DNA of 64,000 bases, from positions 1-64,000 of the forward strand of contig CAZTMT010000008.1 of assembly GCA_964615335.1 (NCBI GenBank), given 5' to 3'. A program made the position numbers and the translations under genes. This document shows positions 43,707-52,044 of the stretch, piece after piece (the first letter of the stretch is position 1; each line of letters starts with the position of its first letter). Under the pieces are notes generated by a model, which was given only the letters and a program-made list of their open reading frames with translations, was not told the DNA's origin and searched no databases. The stretch is from HR10 sp964615335 (GTDB lineage Bacteria; Acidobacteriota; Blastocatellia; HR10).

Positions 43707-45526
43707 CACTTCAATTTTAGGAGCCACTCAACGATCTCCTGGATGTCTTTTTCCGTGAGGGCGGGGAAACGCGCAGGCATGGGGTCTTTCAGGCCGTACG
43801 CTCGGGGATCGAGCAAGAGCTGAACCAAGTCCTCCCGGCTGCGCTGCGGTTTGTCCGCGACACCGATCAGGGGGGGACCGATTTTCCCCTCTCCGCGCGC
43901 TCCATGACAGAAGGCGCAGTGGGCCATGAAGGCAGCCGGTGGAGGAGGGAACTCCGCGTGATCTCCGGGCGACCCGGAGACCTCACGAGCGGAGGGCGCC
44001 GAAGTGCTCTTTTCGAAACGGGCGGCCTTCTCTCGGCTCTTTCTGAAAGGCGGAGGCGAAGCGGCCGAGGCGACCGGAATTTCTCGAAGGGGAGCCTCCA
44101 AAACCAGAAGCCAGTCGGCGAGAGTTTGGAGGTCTTCGCCCGTGAGCTGCGCGAACTTCGGCATCGAGCCCGGCGTGGGTTCGCGCCCGTGGCCGGCCAG
44201 GTACTCTATGAGGAAAGAGCGCGTGAGACGCTTCCTCTGAGCCAGCTTCACCAGAGACGGGGCCAGGGGGCCGCCTGTGGCATCGGTTCCATGGCAATGG
44301 GCGCAGTTGGCCAGATAGATCTTGAGCGCGCGTGCTCCCGCGACCGGAGGATTTTTGACCGTCGGAGGCTCGATCGGAATCGAACGTCCGATCTCCTGCG
44401 GGATGAAAGGAGCCTTCAGGAAAGCGCGCGCCTGTTCCTCATGTGTGCGAAGCCGAGCGCGAACGTCCGGATTTGCGAGATCCTGGTATTTCGAGAGCGC
44501 GCCGAGCGCGACGCTGCCGCCCAGAAGAAAAGCCAGGGCACTGACGGCCACAGGCCGACGCCAGGGATGTCGCTCCGGTCGTCGGTCGAGAAATGGAAGA
44601 AGAAAGAGAGCGCCCAGAACGAGAGCGGGAAGAATCGCTGCCGGAATGAGGGCGAGCTTGCCGGGAAAATATTTGAGAAGCTGAAAGAGCGGCAGGAAGT
44701 ACCAGGGCGGTCGCGCGAGGAAATCCGATGTGGGGTCGGCCTGTGGCCCCAGAGGCGCCGGAAATCTCACGGCCAGGAACATGAGGATGAGAAAGACGAT
44801 GAAGATGAAGAGCATGTCCTTGAACAGTTGATGGGGGTAGAAAGGCTCAACCCGGTGATCATCCCTGTGGTGATAGGGCCCGGCCGCCCCGGCGCGTCGG
44901 AAGAGGAAAAGGTGCAGGGCGATCACCCCGGCCAGAATCAGCGGAAGCACAAGGACGTGCAGGACGAAGAATCGCGAGAGCGTGAGCGTCGTCAGATCAC
45001 GTCCTCCGAGCAGAAAGCGCTGTCCCCATCGGCCCACAAGCGGGATCTCCCCGAGGATGCCCACGCCCACTTTGGTGCCGAAATAAGCCTCCTGGTCCCA
45101 GGGAAGCAGGTATCCGGTGAAGGCCAGGCCCAGAACAAGAGGGATCATGCAGACGCCGGCAATCCACACCAGCTCGCGAGGCGGCTTATAGGCTCCGAAG
45201 AGATAGACCTGCGTCAGATGGGCGATCAAGAGCAGAAGCATGGCGCTGGCCCCGTAGTGATGGAGTCCGCGAACCAGAGCGCCCATCGCTACAGCCTTCT
45301 GAATGTAGGCGACGCTCACATGGGCATGATCGGCCGAAGGCACGTAATACATCGTCAGGAAAATGCCCGTTGCCATCTGAAGCACGAAAAGGAAGAGAAG
45401 CCCGCTGCCGAAGACATAGGCGAAGCGCGCCCCGCCGCGAATGGGCTCGTTCAGAAAGGCGCGCGCTATTTTGCGAAAGCCCGTTCGCTCTTCAATCCAG
45501 TCAATCCAGTTCCGCTCCTGAGCCAT
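43706..45526 (-). CDS. Cytochrome b / subunit IV fused to two cytochrome c domains
   Basis: 606 residues from the ATG at 45526 (family N-terminus WIDWIEERTGFRKIARAFLN). Residues about 1-210 are cytochrome b with heme ligands H89/H90, H103, H190 and H205. Residues about 230-350 are the subunit IV-like helices, including RPPWYFLPLFQLLKYFPGK (the PEWY-like quinol site). Two c-type domains follow with C408-A-H-C-H412 and C537-A-F-C-H541, separated by a Pro/Ser-rich linker. With the Rieske protein it forms a quinol:cytochrome c oxidoreductase in which electrons leave through the fused diheme tail. It starts 11 bases after the Rieske stop. Confidence 0.95.
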   Translation of the reverse strand: MAQERNWIDWIEERTGFRKIARAFLNEPIRGGARFAYVFGSGLLFLFVLQMATGIFLTMYYVPSADHAHVSVAYIQKAVAMGALVRGLHHYGASAMLLLLIAHLTQVYLFGAYKPPRELVWIAGVCMIPLVLGLAFTGYLLPWDQEAYFGTKVGVGILGEIPLVGRWGQRFLLGGRDLTTLTLSRFFVLHVLVLPLILAGVIALHLFLFRRAGAAGPYHHRDDHRVEPFYPHQLFKDMLFIFIVFLILMFLAVRFPAPLGPQADPTSDFLARPPWYFLPLFQLLKYFPGKLALIPAAILPALVLGALFLLPFLDRRPERHPWRRPVAVSALAFLLGGSVALGALSKYQDLANPDVRARLRTHEEQARAFLKAPFIPQEIGRSIPIEPPTVKNPPVAGARALKIYLANCAHCHGTDATGGPLAPSLVKLAQRKRLTRSFLIEYLAGHGREPTPGSMPKFAQLTGEDLQTLADWLLVLEAPLREIPVASAASPPPFRKSREKAARFEKSTSAPSAREVSGSPGDHAEFPPPPAAFMAHCAFCHGARGEGKIGPPLIGVADKPQRSREDLVQLLLDPRAYGLKDPMPARFPALTEKDIQEIVEWLLKLK

Positions 45527-45537
45527 TCTGCAAGCCC

Positions 45538-46131
45538 TCAGACAAGGGGTTCTTTTTCCGGCACGCCCTGTCGGAAGAAGCGGTATTTCACAAGCACCCA
45601 ACCGCCCTCCAGACGATATTCGAGCGTGTCCATCCCGCGCGGCGTCGGGCCGGCGAGTCTCTTTCCCTTCAGATCCCACGCGCTGCCGTGACAGGGACAG
45701 ATGAAGCCGCCTTCGGCCGCATTGATCGTGCATCCCAGATGGGGACAGATCGCCGAGTAGACAGTGAGGCGATCGGCATCTCGGACGATCCAGACCAGTT
45801 GTTGCGTGTTGAACCGTCCCCATCCGCCATCTTGTGAGATCACGAGAGCCCGCTTGACCGGTTCGCCCGGGGGGATCTCATCCAGGGGAGCGACCGGAAG
45901 CCATTCGTCCTTCTCCGCCGATCTCTTGAGCGCCGGCGACAGCGTGTATCGGGTGAAGAGAACGCCGAGCGTGCCCAGGATCGTCGTTCCCATCAGACCG
46001 ATCGCCCACCCGAGAAACGAACGCCGCGATCCCGGGGATATTTCGGTGATCCCGGTCATCTCTTTCGAGAGCGTCTCTTTCGAGCGCGCTTCCGGATGCT
46101 TCGCGTCTCGCCGATCTTTCTCTTGGCTCAT
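45538..46131 (-). CDS. Rieske iron-sulfur protein of the bc-type complex
   Basis: 197 residues. A twin-arginine signal (SRRSFLGWAIGLMG, residues 36-50) provides the membrane anchor. The Rieske [2Fe-2S] ligands are C129-P-H131-L-G-C134 and C145-P-C-H148-G. The protein extracts an electron from quinol at the positive side of the membrane. It lies directly upstream of the cytochrome b-cc gene in the same transcript and 105 bases downstream of the DUF3179 gene. Confidence 0.96.
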   Translation of the reverse strand: MSQEKDRRDAKHPEARSKETLSKEMTGITEISPGSRRSFLGWAIGLMGTTILGTLGVLFTRYTLSPALKRSAEKDEWLPVAPLDEIPPGEPVKRALVISQDGGWGRFNTQQLVWIVRDADRLTVYSAICPHLGCTINAAEGGFICPCHGSAWDLKGKRLAGPTPRGMDTLEYRLEGGWVLVKYRFFRQGVPEKEPLV

Positions 46132-46236
46132 CTTTTCTTGGCTCCTGCACCTGTTATCTCGGGGCCCTGCGATGCGGCCCGTCCGACCGAAGGACGGAGG
46201 CCCGATTCGCCCTGATCGAGAAGGGAGTGCGCTCCA

Positions 46237-47223
46237 TCACCGTTTCTCGTTCGGCCTCCCCGTGAAGACGAGCGTCTCAGGATAGAAATCGTTCCAGGCG
46301 AACCAGAACAAGATCACAGAGGGGACGACGGTCTCCCTTTCGTCGGTCACGTATCCGCTCTCGGCTTTCTTGTCGAAGTGAATGCGGAGCTTTTTGCCCG
46401 CGACCTCGTCCTCGAACGTCTCCGGCATCCTCCGAAGCACTGAGAGGGGATAGGCTTTCTTGGTCTCGCCGACCTGCACGCCGAGCACGCGCTCCATCGG
46501 CCTCAAGCTCACGCTCGGTTTTTGGGCCGGCGGCTTGCGCATGCGGGGGGGCTGCCCCATCTCCCAGTACTCCTGATAGGGATTTCTCCCGTAGTCCCGC
46601 GTGTAGCCCGTCTCCAGAGAGAGAACAAGCGAATGGGGGTAGCGCGACCTCCACGCCTCCCAGGTTGTGTGATAGCTCGGCACGGCCTTCAGCTTCGCGC
46701 CTGTCATCGGGCCGGCGATGGCCTCCCCCTTGATCTGGGACCAGAGGCTTTCAGTCTGCCGATCGTACATCACAAGCGCGGCTTTATAGAGCTTCCCCGA
46801 AACGCCGAAGGTGAATCGTCTTCCGTCAATGACCGGGTCGTACACGACGCCCGAGCTGCAGAGCGGTCACCAGGTGACGGTGATGGGCCGACCGCCCACC
46901 TCGTCGTTGACAATCTCATGCCAGTTGAGAATGCGAATCGGATAGGCTTTGGCGACACCATCGAAGACGACTCCGAGGACGCGGTCCCACGGGTTCAGGA
47001 AGCGATTGGCTTCTTGCGCTGTGACGTGTTTCGGATGATCCAGTGCTGGGATCCCGTCTCGGGGCGGTCCCCCGCCGATGATCTCTTCCAGAGGAACCGA
47101 GTGTTGGGTCACGTCGAAGGGACGCTGGCCCGGTCCCGCATCGAGATGAATTCGCTTTTGTTGAGAGGAGATCAGGCCGTAACACCCAAGCAGTGAAACC
47201 AGCAAGAGAATCCCTCTCCGCAT
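46237..47223 (-). CDS. DUF3179 lipoprotein with in-frame UGA (candidate selenoprotein)
   Basis: 328 residues if the TGA at 46867-46869 is decoded. The ATG at 47223 has AAAGGAGGGAG, and the N-terminus GILLLVSLLGCYGL has a lipobox-like L-L-G-C. DUF3179 hallmarks run through both sides of the UGA: RILNWHEIVNDEVGGRPITVT-W, U119, then PLCSSGVVYDPVIDGRRFTF, GVSGKLYKAALVMYDRQTES and GYTRDYGRNPYQEYWEMGQ. In Cys homologues the site reads Y-C-P-L-C; here it is W-U-P-L-C122, so Sec replaces the first Cys of a C-x-x-C redox or metal pair. It is encoded between a Crp regulator and the Rieske/cytochrome b genes. Its function is not established. A mutation or GTG restart at 46845 would remove the motif. Confidence 0.85.
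46867..46869 (-). other. In-frame UGA, candidate selenocysteine codon 119
   Basis: It replaces the first Cys of the DUF3179 C-P-L-C motif. An imperfect hairpin at 46834-46853 (CGGGCGTCG, loop TGTA, CGACCCG) begins 13 bases after the UGA with a G in the loop, as expected for a bacterial SECIS. Folding was not computed. Confidence 0.78.
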
Positions 47224-47284
47224 CGGCTCCCTCCTTTCGCCGGGTGATCTTACACTCTGTGACGTGAGGAGTCTGTGAGATTGT

Positions 47285-48046
47285 TTACTTTTCGTCCGGG
47301 GAGAGTTCTCGGAGCCGTTCAGGCCGCACGAGGCGAATGCGTTTCCGGCCGATCTCAACCAGACCTCGCCTTTTGAACTCATCCAGACAGAGAGTGACCG
47401 TCTCCCGATAAACGCCCAGCATCTCAGCCAGGTCCTGGTGGCTGTAGCCGACGATCTCGCCGCGTCCGTTTGAAAGACGAAGCAGAAGCGCAGCCAATCG
47501 TCTCGGAACGTTTCGGAAGGCGATCTCCTCCAGGAGATTTTCGGCCTCAAGGAGGCGGCGACTCATCTCCTCCAGCACGCGGAGGGTGACGTGAGGCTTG
47601 CTGAGCAAAAGCCGTTTCACATCCTGTCGGCTCATCACGCAGAGGAGGCATTCCTCTGCGGCTTCCGCATAGGTGTCGTACATGCCCTGTCCGAAAAGCG
47701 CCATTTCGCCGAAGAGCACGCCGGGTTCCAGCGTCGCGAGGATGAGTTTCCGCCCTTCGGGGGAGAGCCGATACAGGTGCACACGCCCGCGCTTGAGCAG
47801 ATAGAGCACTTCGCCCGTCTCCCCCGGGATGTAGAAGATCTTTCCCGGCGGATGGGTCACCATCGTGGTCGCCCGTTCGATCTCATGGATCTCATCCGGA
47901 CTCAAATCGGCGAAGATCCTCATCGCCGAGAGATATCTGAACTTGGCGCTCACCGGAAGTTCTACCTTCCGTCTCTCGCCGGAGACAGTCTCCTCAGACC
48001 TTCCGGTAGGCCATGAGACGAAACGCGTCAGAAGGTTCTTCCGCAT
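47285..48046 (-). CDS. Crp/Fnr-family transcription regulator
   Basis: 253 residues from the ATG at 48046. The cyclic-nucleotide-like sensor domain includes ADLSPDEIHEIERATTMVTH and VLFGEMALFGQGMYDTYAEA. The C-terminal winged helix has YSHQDLAEMLGVYRETVTLC; the R-E-T-V recognition helix matches Crp-type contacts with TGTGA half-sites. No Fnr-type N-terminal cysteine cluster is present. It is encoded just upstream of DUF3179 and the Rieske complex and may control them or the palindromes at 43687 and 58403. Confidence 0.92.
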   Translation of the reverse strand: MRKNLLTRFVSWPTGRSEETVSGERRKVELPVSAKFRYLSAMRIFADLSPDEIHEIERATTMVTHPPGKIFYIPGETGEVLYLLKRGRVHLYRLSPEGRKLILATLEPGVLFGEMALFGQGMYDTYAEAAEECLLCVMSRQDVKRLLLSKPHVTLRVLEEMSRRLLEAENLLEEIAFRNVPRRLAALLLRLSNGRGEIVGYSHQDLAEMLGVYRETVTLCLDEFKRRGLVEIGRKRIRLVRPERLRELSPDEK

Positions 48047-48302
48047 GATCTCTCCCTCGCCTGTCAAGGTGACGGCTCAGTATACTACAGCCTCCGACCC
48101 GCTCGCAAAGCGGTCCACTTGCGTCAGGGCGAAGGGGGGATCCTGTGAAGCGGCCCATCTCGACTCCACCAGGTCATCCCTTTCCGTCACGCGGGCGCTC
48201 CGCTCTTTCCCGGCTCGAGCCGGAGAGAGTTCCCGACATGAACGGCGTGGAAATTTTTGAAGAATGGAGGCACACTCTGTGTCTAATAGGGTGTGAAGAA
48301 AA

Positions 48303-48878
48303 GTGGAGAAGGCAGCCGGCTGCGAGCATGTGAAACCAACCGATGAGGAGCTGGTCAAGCTCATACGGGCGGGCGACGAGCGGGCTTTCGCGGAGCTCTA
48401 TGGGCGTTATCGTTTGGGTATCTTTCGTTTGGCCTATGCGATGACAGGGAGTCCGGAAACGGCGGAGGATGTGACGCAGGAGGTCTTTTTGAGGGTCTAT
48501 GAGAAGCTCCATCGCTTTCACGGACAGGCGAAGTTTTCGACCTGGCTTTACCGGTTGGCCGTCAACTGTTGTCTGAATCATTGCCGGCGGGAGCGGGCAG
48601 GAGAGAGCCTCGCGCAGGGACACAGGGTGCAAGGTGAAGAGCCCGAGCCGATGGAGGCGAAGGTCTTGGGGGCGCAGATCCGGGATCGGGTTCATCGGGC
48701 CATTCTCAGCCTCCCCCCGGAGCTGCGAGTGACAGTCATCTTGAAAGAGATCGAAGGACTCAATTACGCCGAGATCGCGAGGCGCATGGGGTGCTCGGAA
48801 GGGACGGTCGCCTCGCGATTGAATCGCGCTCGAAAGTTGCTGGCGCGTAAACTGGAGCATTTGAGGGGGGCATTTTAG
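48303..48878 (+). CDS. ECF-family RNA polymerase sigma factor
   Basis: 191 residues from the GTG at 48303. Region 2: ELYGRYRLGIFRLAYAMTGS and TAEDVTQEVFLRVYEKL. Region 4: LPPELRVTVILKEIEGLNYA and EIARRMGCSEGTVASRLNRA. It is immediately followed, without a gap, by a gene for a membrane anti-sigma-like protein with a metal-binding-type tail, so it probably responds to periplasmic metal. Confidence 0.93.
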   Translation: MEKAAGCEHVKPTDEELVKLIRAGDERAFAELYGRYRLGIFRLAYAMTGSPETAEDVTQEVFLRVYEKLHRFHGQAKFSTWLYRLAVNCCLNHCRRERAGESLAQGHRVQGEEPEPMEAKVLGAQIRDRVHRAILSLPPELRVTVILKEIEGLNYAEIARRMGCSEGTVASRLNRARKLLARKLEHLRGAF

Positions 48879-49541
48879 ATGCGAATCGCCATGCGGAGAT
48901 GGGGAGGGCGAATCTCCTGCTGGTACTACCAGCGCTGGATCTCCCCCTATCTGGACGGCGAGCTGGATCCGCGCCGGAGAGCGCAACTGGAACGCCACAT
49001 GCATCGGTGCTCCCGATGCCGCACCGAGTATGAGAAGATGCTCTTTGCCTCGCGCCTGATTTCGCAGGTGGGGTTGCCCGATGAGGTTCCGCTGCGGATA
49101 CTCGCTCATTCCCCTTTCCCGGTGCCGAGTGCGGCGCGAACCGGAAGGATGAGAAGGCGTCACCTTCTCTGGTCCGCGGCCGCAGTGGGCGTGGCGCTTT
49201 TGATGGCAGCGTTTGCGGGGTTCCTTCCTCGATGGTGGTCAGAGGACGAGTCGCCCCCCAGGAAGGAGGCTCCGCCATCGAGCGTCCCCCTGCAGGAGAT
49301 CACCTTGAAGGTGATTCAAGGCGGATGCGACAATACGGGTTTTTGCTGCGCGCGCGATGAGAAGAAGCTCGCTCGTGCGATTCAAAAGGTCCCGGGCGTC
49401 CATCGGTGCGAGCTGAATAAAGGGAGAAAGGAGGTGGTCATTGCCTATGAGCGGGGAAGGGTGAAGCTGGAAGATCTGCAACAAGCCGCTGAGAAGGTCG
49501 GATTTAAGGTGGTCTCGTTGAAGTCGCTCGAATCTCACTGA
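48879..49541 (+). CDS. Zinc-finger anti-sigma factor with C-terminal HMA-like domain
   Basis: 220 residues. The start ATG directly follows the sigma gene stop. The N-terminal zf-HC2 anti-sigma domain has SPYLDGELDPRRRAQLERH and H40-x3-C44-x2-C47. A single membrane helix lies at about 105-121 (SAAAVGVALLMAAFAGF). The periplasmic end, about 148-220, aligns with HMA folds (ITLKVIQGGCDNTGFCCARD, KKLARAIQKVPGVHRCELN, EDLQQAAEKVGFKVVSL). The metal loop is unusual: G-C-D-N-T-G-F-C-C rather than C-x-x-C. The layout suggests that metal binding outside releases the sigma factor inside. Confidence 0.86.
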   Translation: MRIAMRRWGGRISCWYYQRWISPYLDGELDPRRRAQLERHMHRCSRCRTEYEKMLFASRLISQVGLPDEVPLRILAHSPFPVPSAARTGRMRRRHLLWSAAAVGVALLMAAFAGFLPRWWSEDESPPRKEAPPSSVPLQEITLKVIQGGCDNTGFCCARDEKKLARAIQKVPGVHRCELNKGRKEVVIAYERGRVKLEDLQQAAEKVGFKVVSLKSLESH

Positions 49542-49593
49542 GCCCTTCCGGAGCCAAGAAGGTTCCGGCAGATTCTCAATCAGGAGGAGAGAT

Positions 49594-49965
49594 ATGAAGA
49601 GTCTCAGAAAGACCTCGATGATTCTGGGCATTGGAACTTTCGCCGCGATGTGGGTCTTCGCGGCGACCAAGACGGCGACCATCCCGATCAAGGGGATGAT
49701 GTGCCAAGGGTGTCCGGCGAAGATCGAAGCCGCGCTCAAGAAGATCGAGGGCGTTCAGGCCGTGAAAGCCAGCTTCGAGCAGCGCAATGTGCAGGTTACG
49801 TACGATGACAGCAAGGTGACGATGGAACAGCTCCATAAGGCGATTCGTAAGGCGGGCTTTCAGGTGGAAGGCTGTACAGGCTCCTGCTGCAGGACTGAGG
49901 GCTCTTGTTGTGGCTTCTGCGGTTCGGCGGCCAAATCTGTTGCCCGAGAAAAGCTCGCGAGGTGA
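49594..49965 (+). CDS. MerP-like periplasmic metal-binding protein with Cys-rich tail
   Basis: 123 residues with a signal peptide (MILGIGTFAAMWVFAA). The HMA domain carries KGMMC37QGC40PAKIEAALKK and continues EGVQAVKASFEQRNVQVTYD. After residue 85 a short Cys-rich stretch (EGCTGSCCRTEGSCCGFCG) adds seven Cys. RBS AGGAGGAGAG precedes the ATG. Position behind the sigma/anti-sigma pair suggests it is one of their targets. Confidence 0.9.
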   Translation: MKSLRKTSMILGIGTFAAMWVFAATKTATIPIKGMMCQGCPAKIEAALKKIEGVQAVKASFEQRNVQVTYDDSKVTMEQLHKAIRKAGFQVEGCTGSCCRTEGSCCGFCGSAAKSVAREKLAR

Positions 49966-49974
49966 GCGAAACTT

Positions 49975-50640
49975 GGGGCGCAAGCCCCATTTGCGGAAGG
50001 GGCTGCGATGCCCCTTCCGCAGGGAAACGCACCTCTGGCAGGCATCAGCCTCAGGAAACCGCGAGCTCCCCGTTTTCCCAAAGAAAATGGATCCCATTCC
50101 GCAGAGAGCCCGCCTCTGGTGGGCGGCAGAGAATAGCTCGGGGCGCGAGCCCCATTTGGAGAACGACACTCTTCCGTAAAGAGCCCGCGCCAGCGGGCGA
50201 CAGAGAATAGCCTAGGGCGTGAGCCCTAGGAACGGGACGTGAGCCCCCCAATTCCCCCACAAGCCCCCGGAGGGGGCGACACACCAGGGCGTCACCCCAC
50301 CGGTCTGGTTCACACACGCCAGGTCACAACATCGGGGGATGTACGAATGGCGTCCTTCGATTCGTCAGGCTTCTGACCCGGTGTGCCGCCCGCCACAGGC
50401 GGGCTCACGAATCATTGGAACCCCGTTTCCTGGAGTTCCGCTCGTGCTCCACCCCAGGCTATTTTCTGTCGCCTGCCAGAGCAGGCTCTCTATGGAATGA
50501 GGTTCGGTCCCAAACAGGGTTCCGCTGCCGCTTCACCCCAGGCTATCGTCCGTCGCCCTCTTCGAGGGCTCTTTGCGGAGTGGGAAATGTTAGTCCTGCT
50601 GCCGCTTCACCCGGGGTTTCTTTTCTCTCGCCTGCGGTGG
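49975..50640. repeat. Island of palindromic intergenic repeats
   Basis: At least five copies of an imperfect unit lie here. Two are in plus orientation (50105-50153 and 50180-50230, e.g. AGAGCCCGCGCCAGCGGGCG then ACAGAGAATAGCC plus a GGGCG...GCCC palindrome). Three lie in minus orientation (50452-50489, 50536-50573, and a weaker one at 50608-50640). A right half-copy begins at 49975, and a perfect 11-bp stem lies at 49992-50021. No gene is supported in 49966-50755. The pattern resembles high-copy REP-like intergenic repeats; no associated transposase was found in the window. Confidence 0.75.
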
Positions 50641-50698
50641 TTTCGAGTCCTGGCTGTAGGCCCGCGCGGGGTCTTTTCCACCTTTTTTTGCGAAGGGC

Positions 50699-50730
50699 TT
50701 GACTCTGGAGCATACTCCAGGGTTTATCAT
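50699..50730 (+). promoter_or_regulatory. ZntR-like operator/promoter of the MerR-family gene
   Basis: TTGACT at 50699-50704, a perfect dyad CTGGAG-CATA-CTCCAG at 50705-50720, and TTATCA/TATCAT at 50724-50730, giving a 19-20 base spacer. It closely resembles the E. coli zntA promoter. The gene's ATG follows 25 bases later, consistent with autoregulation. Confidence 0.85.
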
Positions 50731-50755
50731 GTCGCTTGTGAGAAAGGAGGGAAGC

Positions 50756-51193
50756 ATGCTGAAGATCGGGGAGGTGGCCGCGCGCAGCGGCCTGAGCGTT
50801 GATGCCCTTCGGTACTATGAGCGGCTTGGGCTTTTGCCCAAGCCGGCGCGCACGCCGAGTGGTTATCGGCTCTACGAGGCGCACGTTGTGGATCGGCTGG
50901 CCTTCATCAAGCGAGCGCAGCGCTTCGGCTTCACGCTCGAGGAGATCCGGCAGATCGTGCGGTTGGGATCGGCGGATCCGCAAACCTGCTCACATGTTCT
51001 GGATCTGATCGCGCGAAAGCTCGAGGAGCTGGATCATCGGTATCGCGAGATCCTCCGGTTGCGGCGCGAGCTCTCGGCATACAAGACGGCGTGCGAACGA
51101 GCCCTCGCGCGTCGCCAGAGCTGTCCGCTCATCGAAGAACTCGTCCATCCGTCAGGGAGCGTGGGAGGCGATGCCAGGAGAAGGAAAAAGTGA
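50756..51193 (+). CDS. MerR-family metal-responsive regulator (ZntR/MerR-like)
   Basis: 145 residues from the ATG at 50756, placed by AGAAAGGAGG. The N-terminal winged helix is MLKIGEVAARSGLSVDALRY with YERLGLLPKPARTPSGYRLY. A coiled-coil dimerisation helix follows. The metal-site cysteines C78 (DPQTCSH), C113 and C123 (QSCPLIEEL) correspond to ZntR positions C79, C114 and C124. The protein should activate the long-spacer promoters at 50699 and 52614. Metal could be Zn, Hg, Cd or Pb. Confidence 0.92.
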   Translation: MLKIGEVAARSGLSVDALRYYERLGLLPKPARTPSGYRLYEAHVVDRLAFIKRAQRFGFTLEEIRQIVRLGSADPQTCSHVLDLIARKLEELDHRYREILRLRRELSAYKTACERALARRQSCPLIEELVHPSGSVGGDARRRKK

Positions 51194-51623
51194 GAAGAGC
51201 CTGATCGCGGATCGAGCGGAGGGGAGAAGGGGATGTTGTGCCGCTACGGAGCAAAAAGATCTCCTTCACAACAGACGCGCGGCCTTCTGGCTTTGGGGAG
51301 TGCCTCTGGCCGCGTTCCTGCTCGGCTTCTTCCTCAGCCCTTCGTGGCGAACTGCTGTGTGGACACTTTCGCTGACGACGGCCGGCGTGGGCTGTGCGAT
51401 CAACGCGTCTCGGTGCGGTCGCGTGCATTGTCGTTTCACAGGTCCTTTCTTTTTGCTCGGGGCGGCTGTGGTTCTCTCCCACGGGATCGGCGTGCTTTCG
51501 CTTGGCCCATATGGGTGGCTCGGGATTGGCGCTTTCATCCTCATGGGGGCATGTCTTTTGACGTTCGTGCCGGAGCGTTTGTGGGGGATGTATGCGACAC
51601 GCAAAAGGGAAGATGAAGATTGA
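51171..51623 (+). CDS. Small membrane protein of the metal-resistance cluster
   Basis: 150 residues. It overlaps the MerR-family gene by 23 bases and has GGGAGGCG before the ATG. Four hydrophobic segments are visible (AAFWLWGVPLAAFLLGFFL, TAVWTLSLTTAGVGCAINA, FFLLGAAVVLSHGIGVLSL and WLGIGAFILMGACLLTF). A Cys-containing motif INASRCGRVHCRFTGPF lies between helices 2 and 3. Family not recognised; transport or metal binding is inferred only from the cluster. Confidence 0.75.
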   Translation: MPGEGKSEKSLIADRAEGRRGCCAATEQKDLLHNRRAAFWLWGVPLAAFLLGFFLSPSWRTAVWTLSLTTAGVGCAINASRCGRVHCRFTGPFFLLGAAVVLSHGIGVLSLGPYGWLGIGAFILMGACLLTFVPERLWGMYATRKREDED

Positions 51624-51966
51624 GGTGCTTTATTTCGAGGGCTGTCCTTCATGGCGACGGGCTCTGGAGAACCTCTTCGAAGTTTTAGCCGAAGAGGGAA
51701 TCGAGGCGACAGTTGAACAAGTGCCCATCGCTTCGCCGGAGGAAGCCGAAGTTCGAGGATTTCTCGGCTCGCCCACGATTCGCCTGAACGGCGTGGACCT
51801 GGAGGGACAGGAAGCCGCGAATTCGGGTGTCGGCTTCGGGTGTCGCGTGTACGTGGATGAGGAAGGCCGTGTGTCCGGATGGCCTTCCAAGGCCCAGATT
51901 CGTGCCGCGCTTCGTCAGGTCCTCACCAGCTCGCTTGGTGGAGAACAGGCGCATGCCGGGAGGTAA
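51613..51966 (+). CDS. Thioredoxin-fold-like small protein (DF family)
   Basis: 117 residues from the ATG at 51613, which overlaps the stop of the membrane protein gene by 11 bases. The opening MKIEVLYFEGCPSWRRALEN has one Cys at residue 11 followed by P-S-W in place of a full C-x-x-C. GFLGSPTIRLNGVDLEG is typical of cis-Pro thioredoxin-like folds. Related proteins often lie in mercury or arsenic clusters and are annotated as thioredoxin-like or alkylmercury-lyase-like; the reaction is unproven. Confidence 0.8.
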   Translation: MKIEVLYFEGCPSWRRALENLFEVLAEEGIEATVEQVPIASPEEAEVRGFLGSPTIRLNGVDLEGQEAANSGVGFGCRVYVDEEGRVSGWPSKAQIRAALRQVLTSSLGGEQAHAGR

Positions 51967-52044
51967 GCGCCGCGCGAGGTGATTCGATCGGGGGCCTCGC
52001 GCGAAATGTTCGCGTCAGCATTTTGGCTGGCGGGAGGAACACAA

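Noticed and set aside
43904..45691. Plus-strand frame of 595 codons antisense to cytochrome b
   Set aside because: Highly charged Arg/Glu composition typical of antisense frames, no domain; the minus strand carries intact heme motifs.
48200..48302. ECF-type autoregulatory promoter before the sigma gene at 48303
   Set aside because: GGAAAT and GTCTAAT are both present, but the spacing (about 24-27 bases) does not fit known ECF promoters.
6168..51205. A shared 15-base string (AGCCTGATCGCGGAT) at about 6168 and 51191
   Set aside because: In 64 kb of G+C-rich sequence one or more chance matches of this length are expected, and the second copy is inside a coding region.
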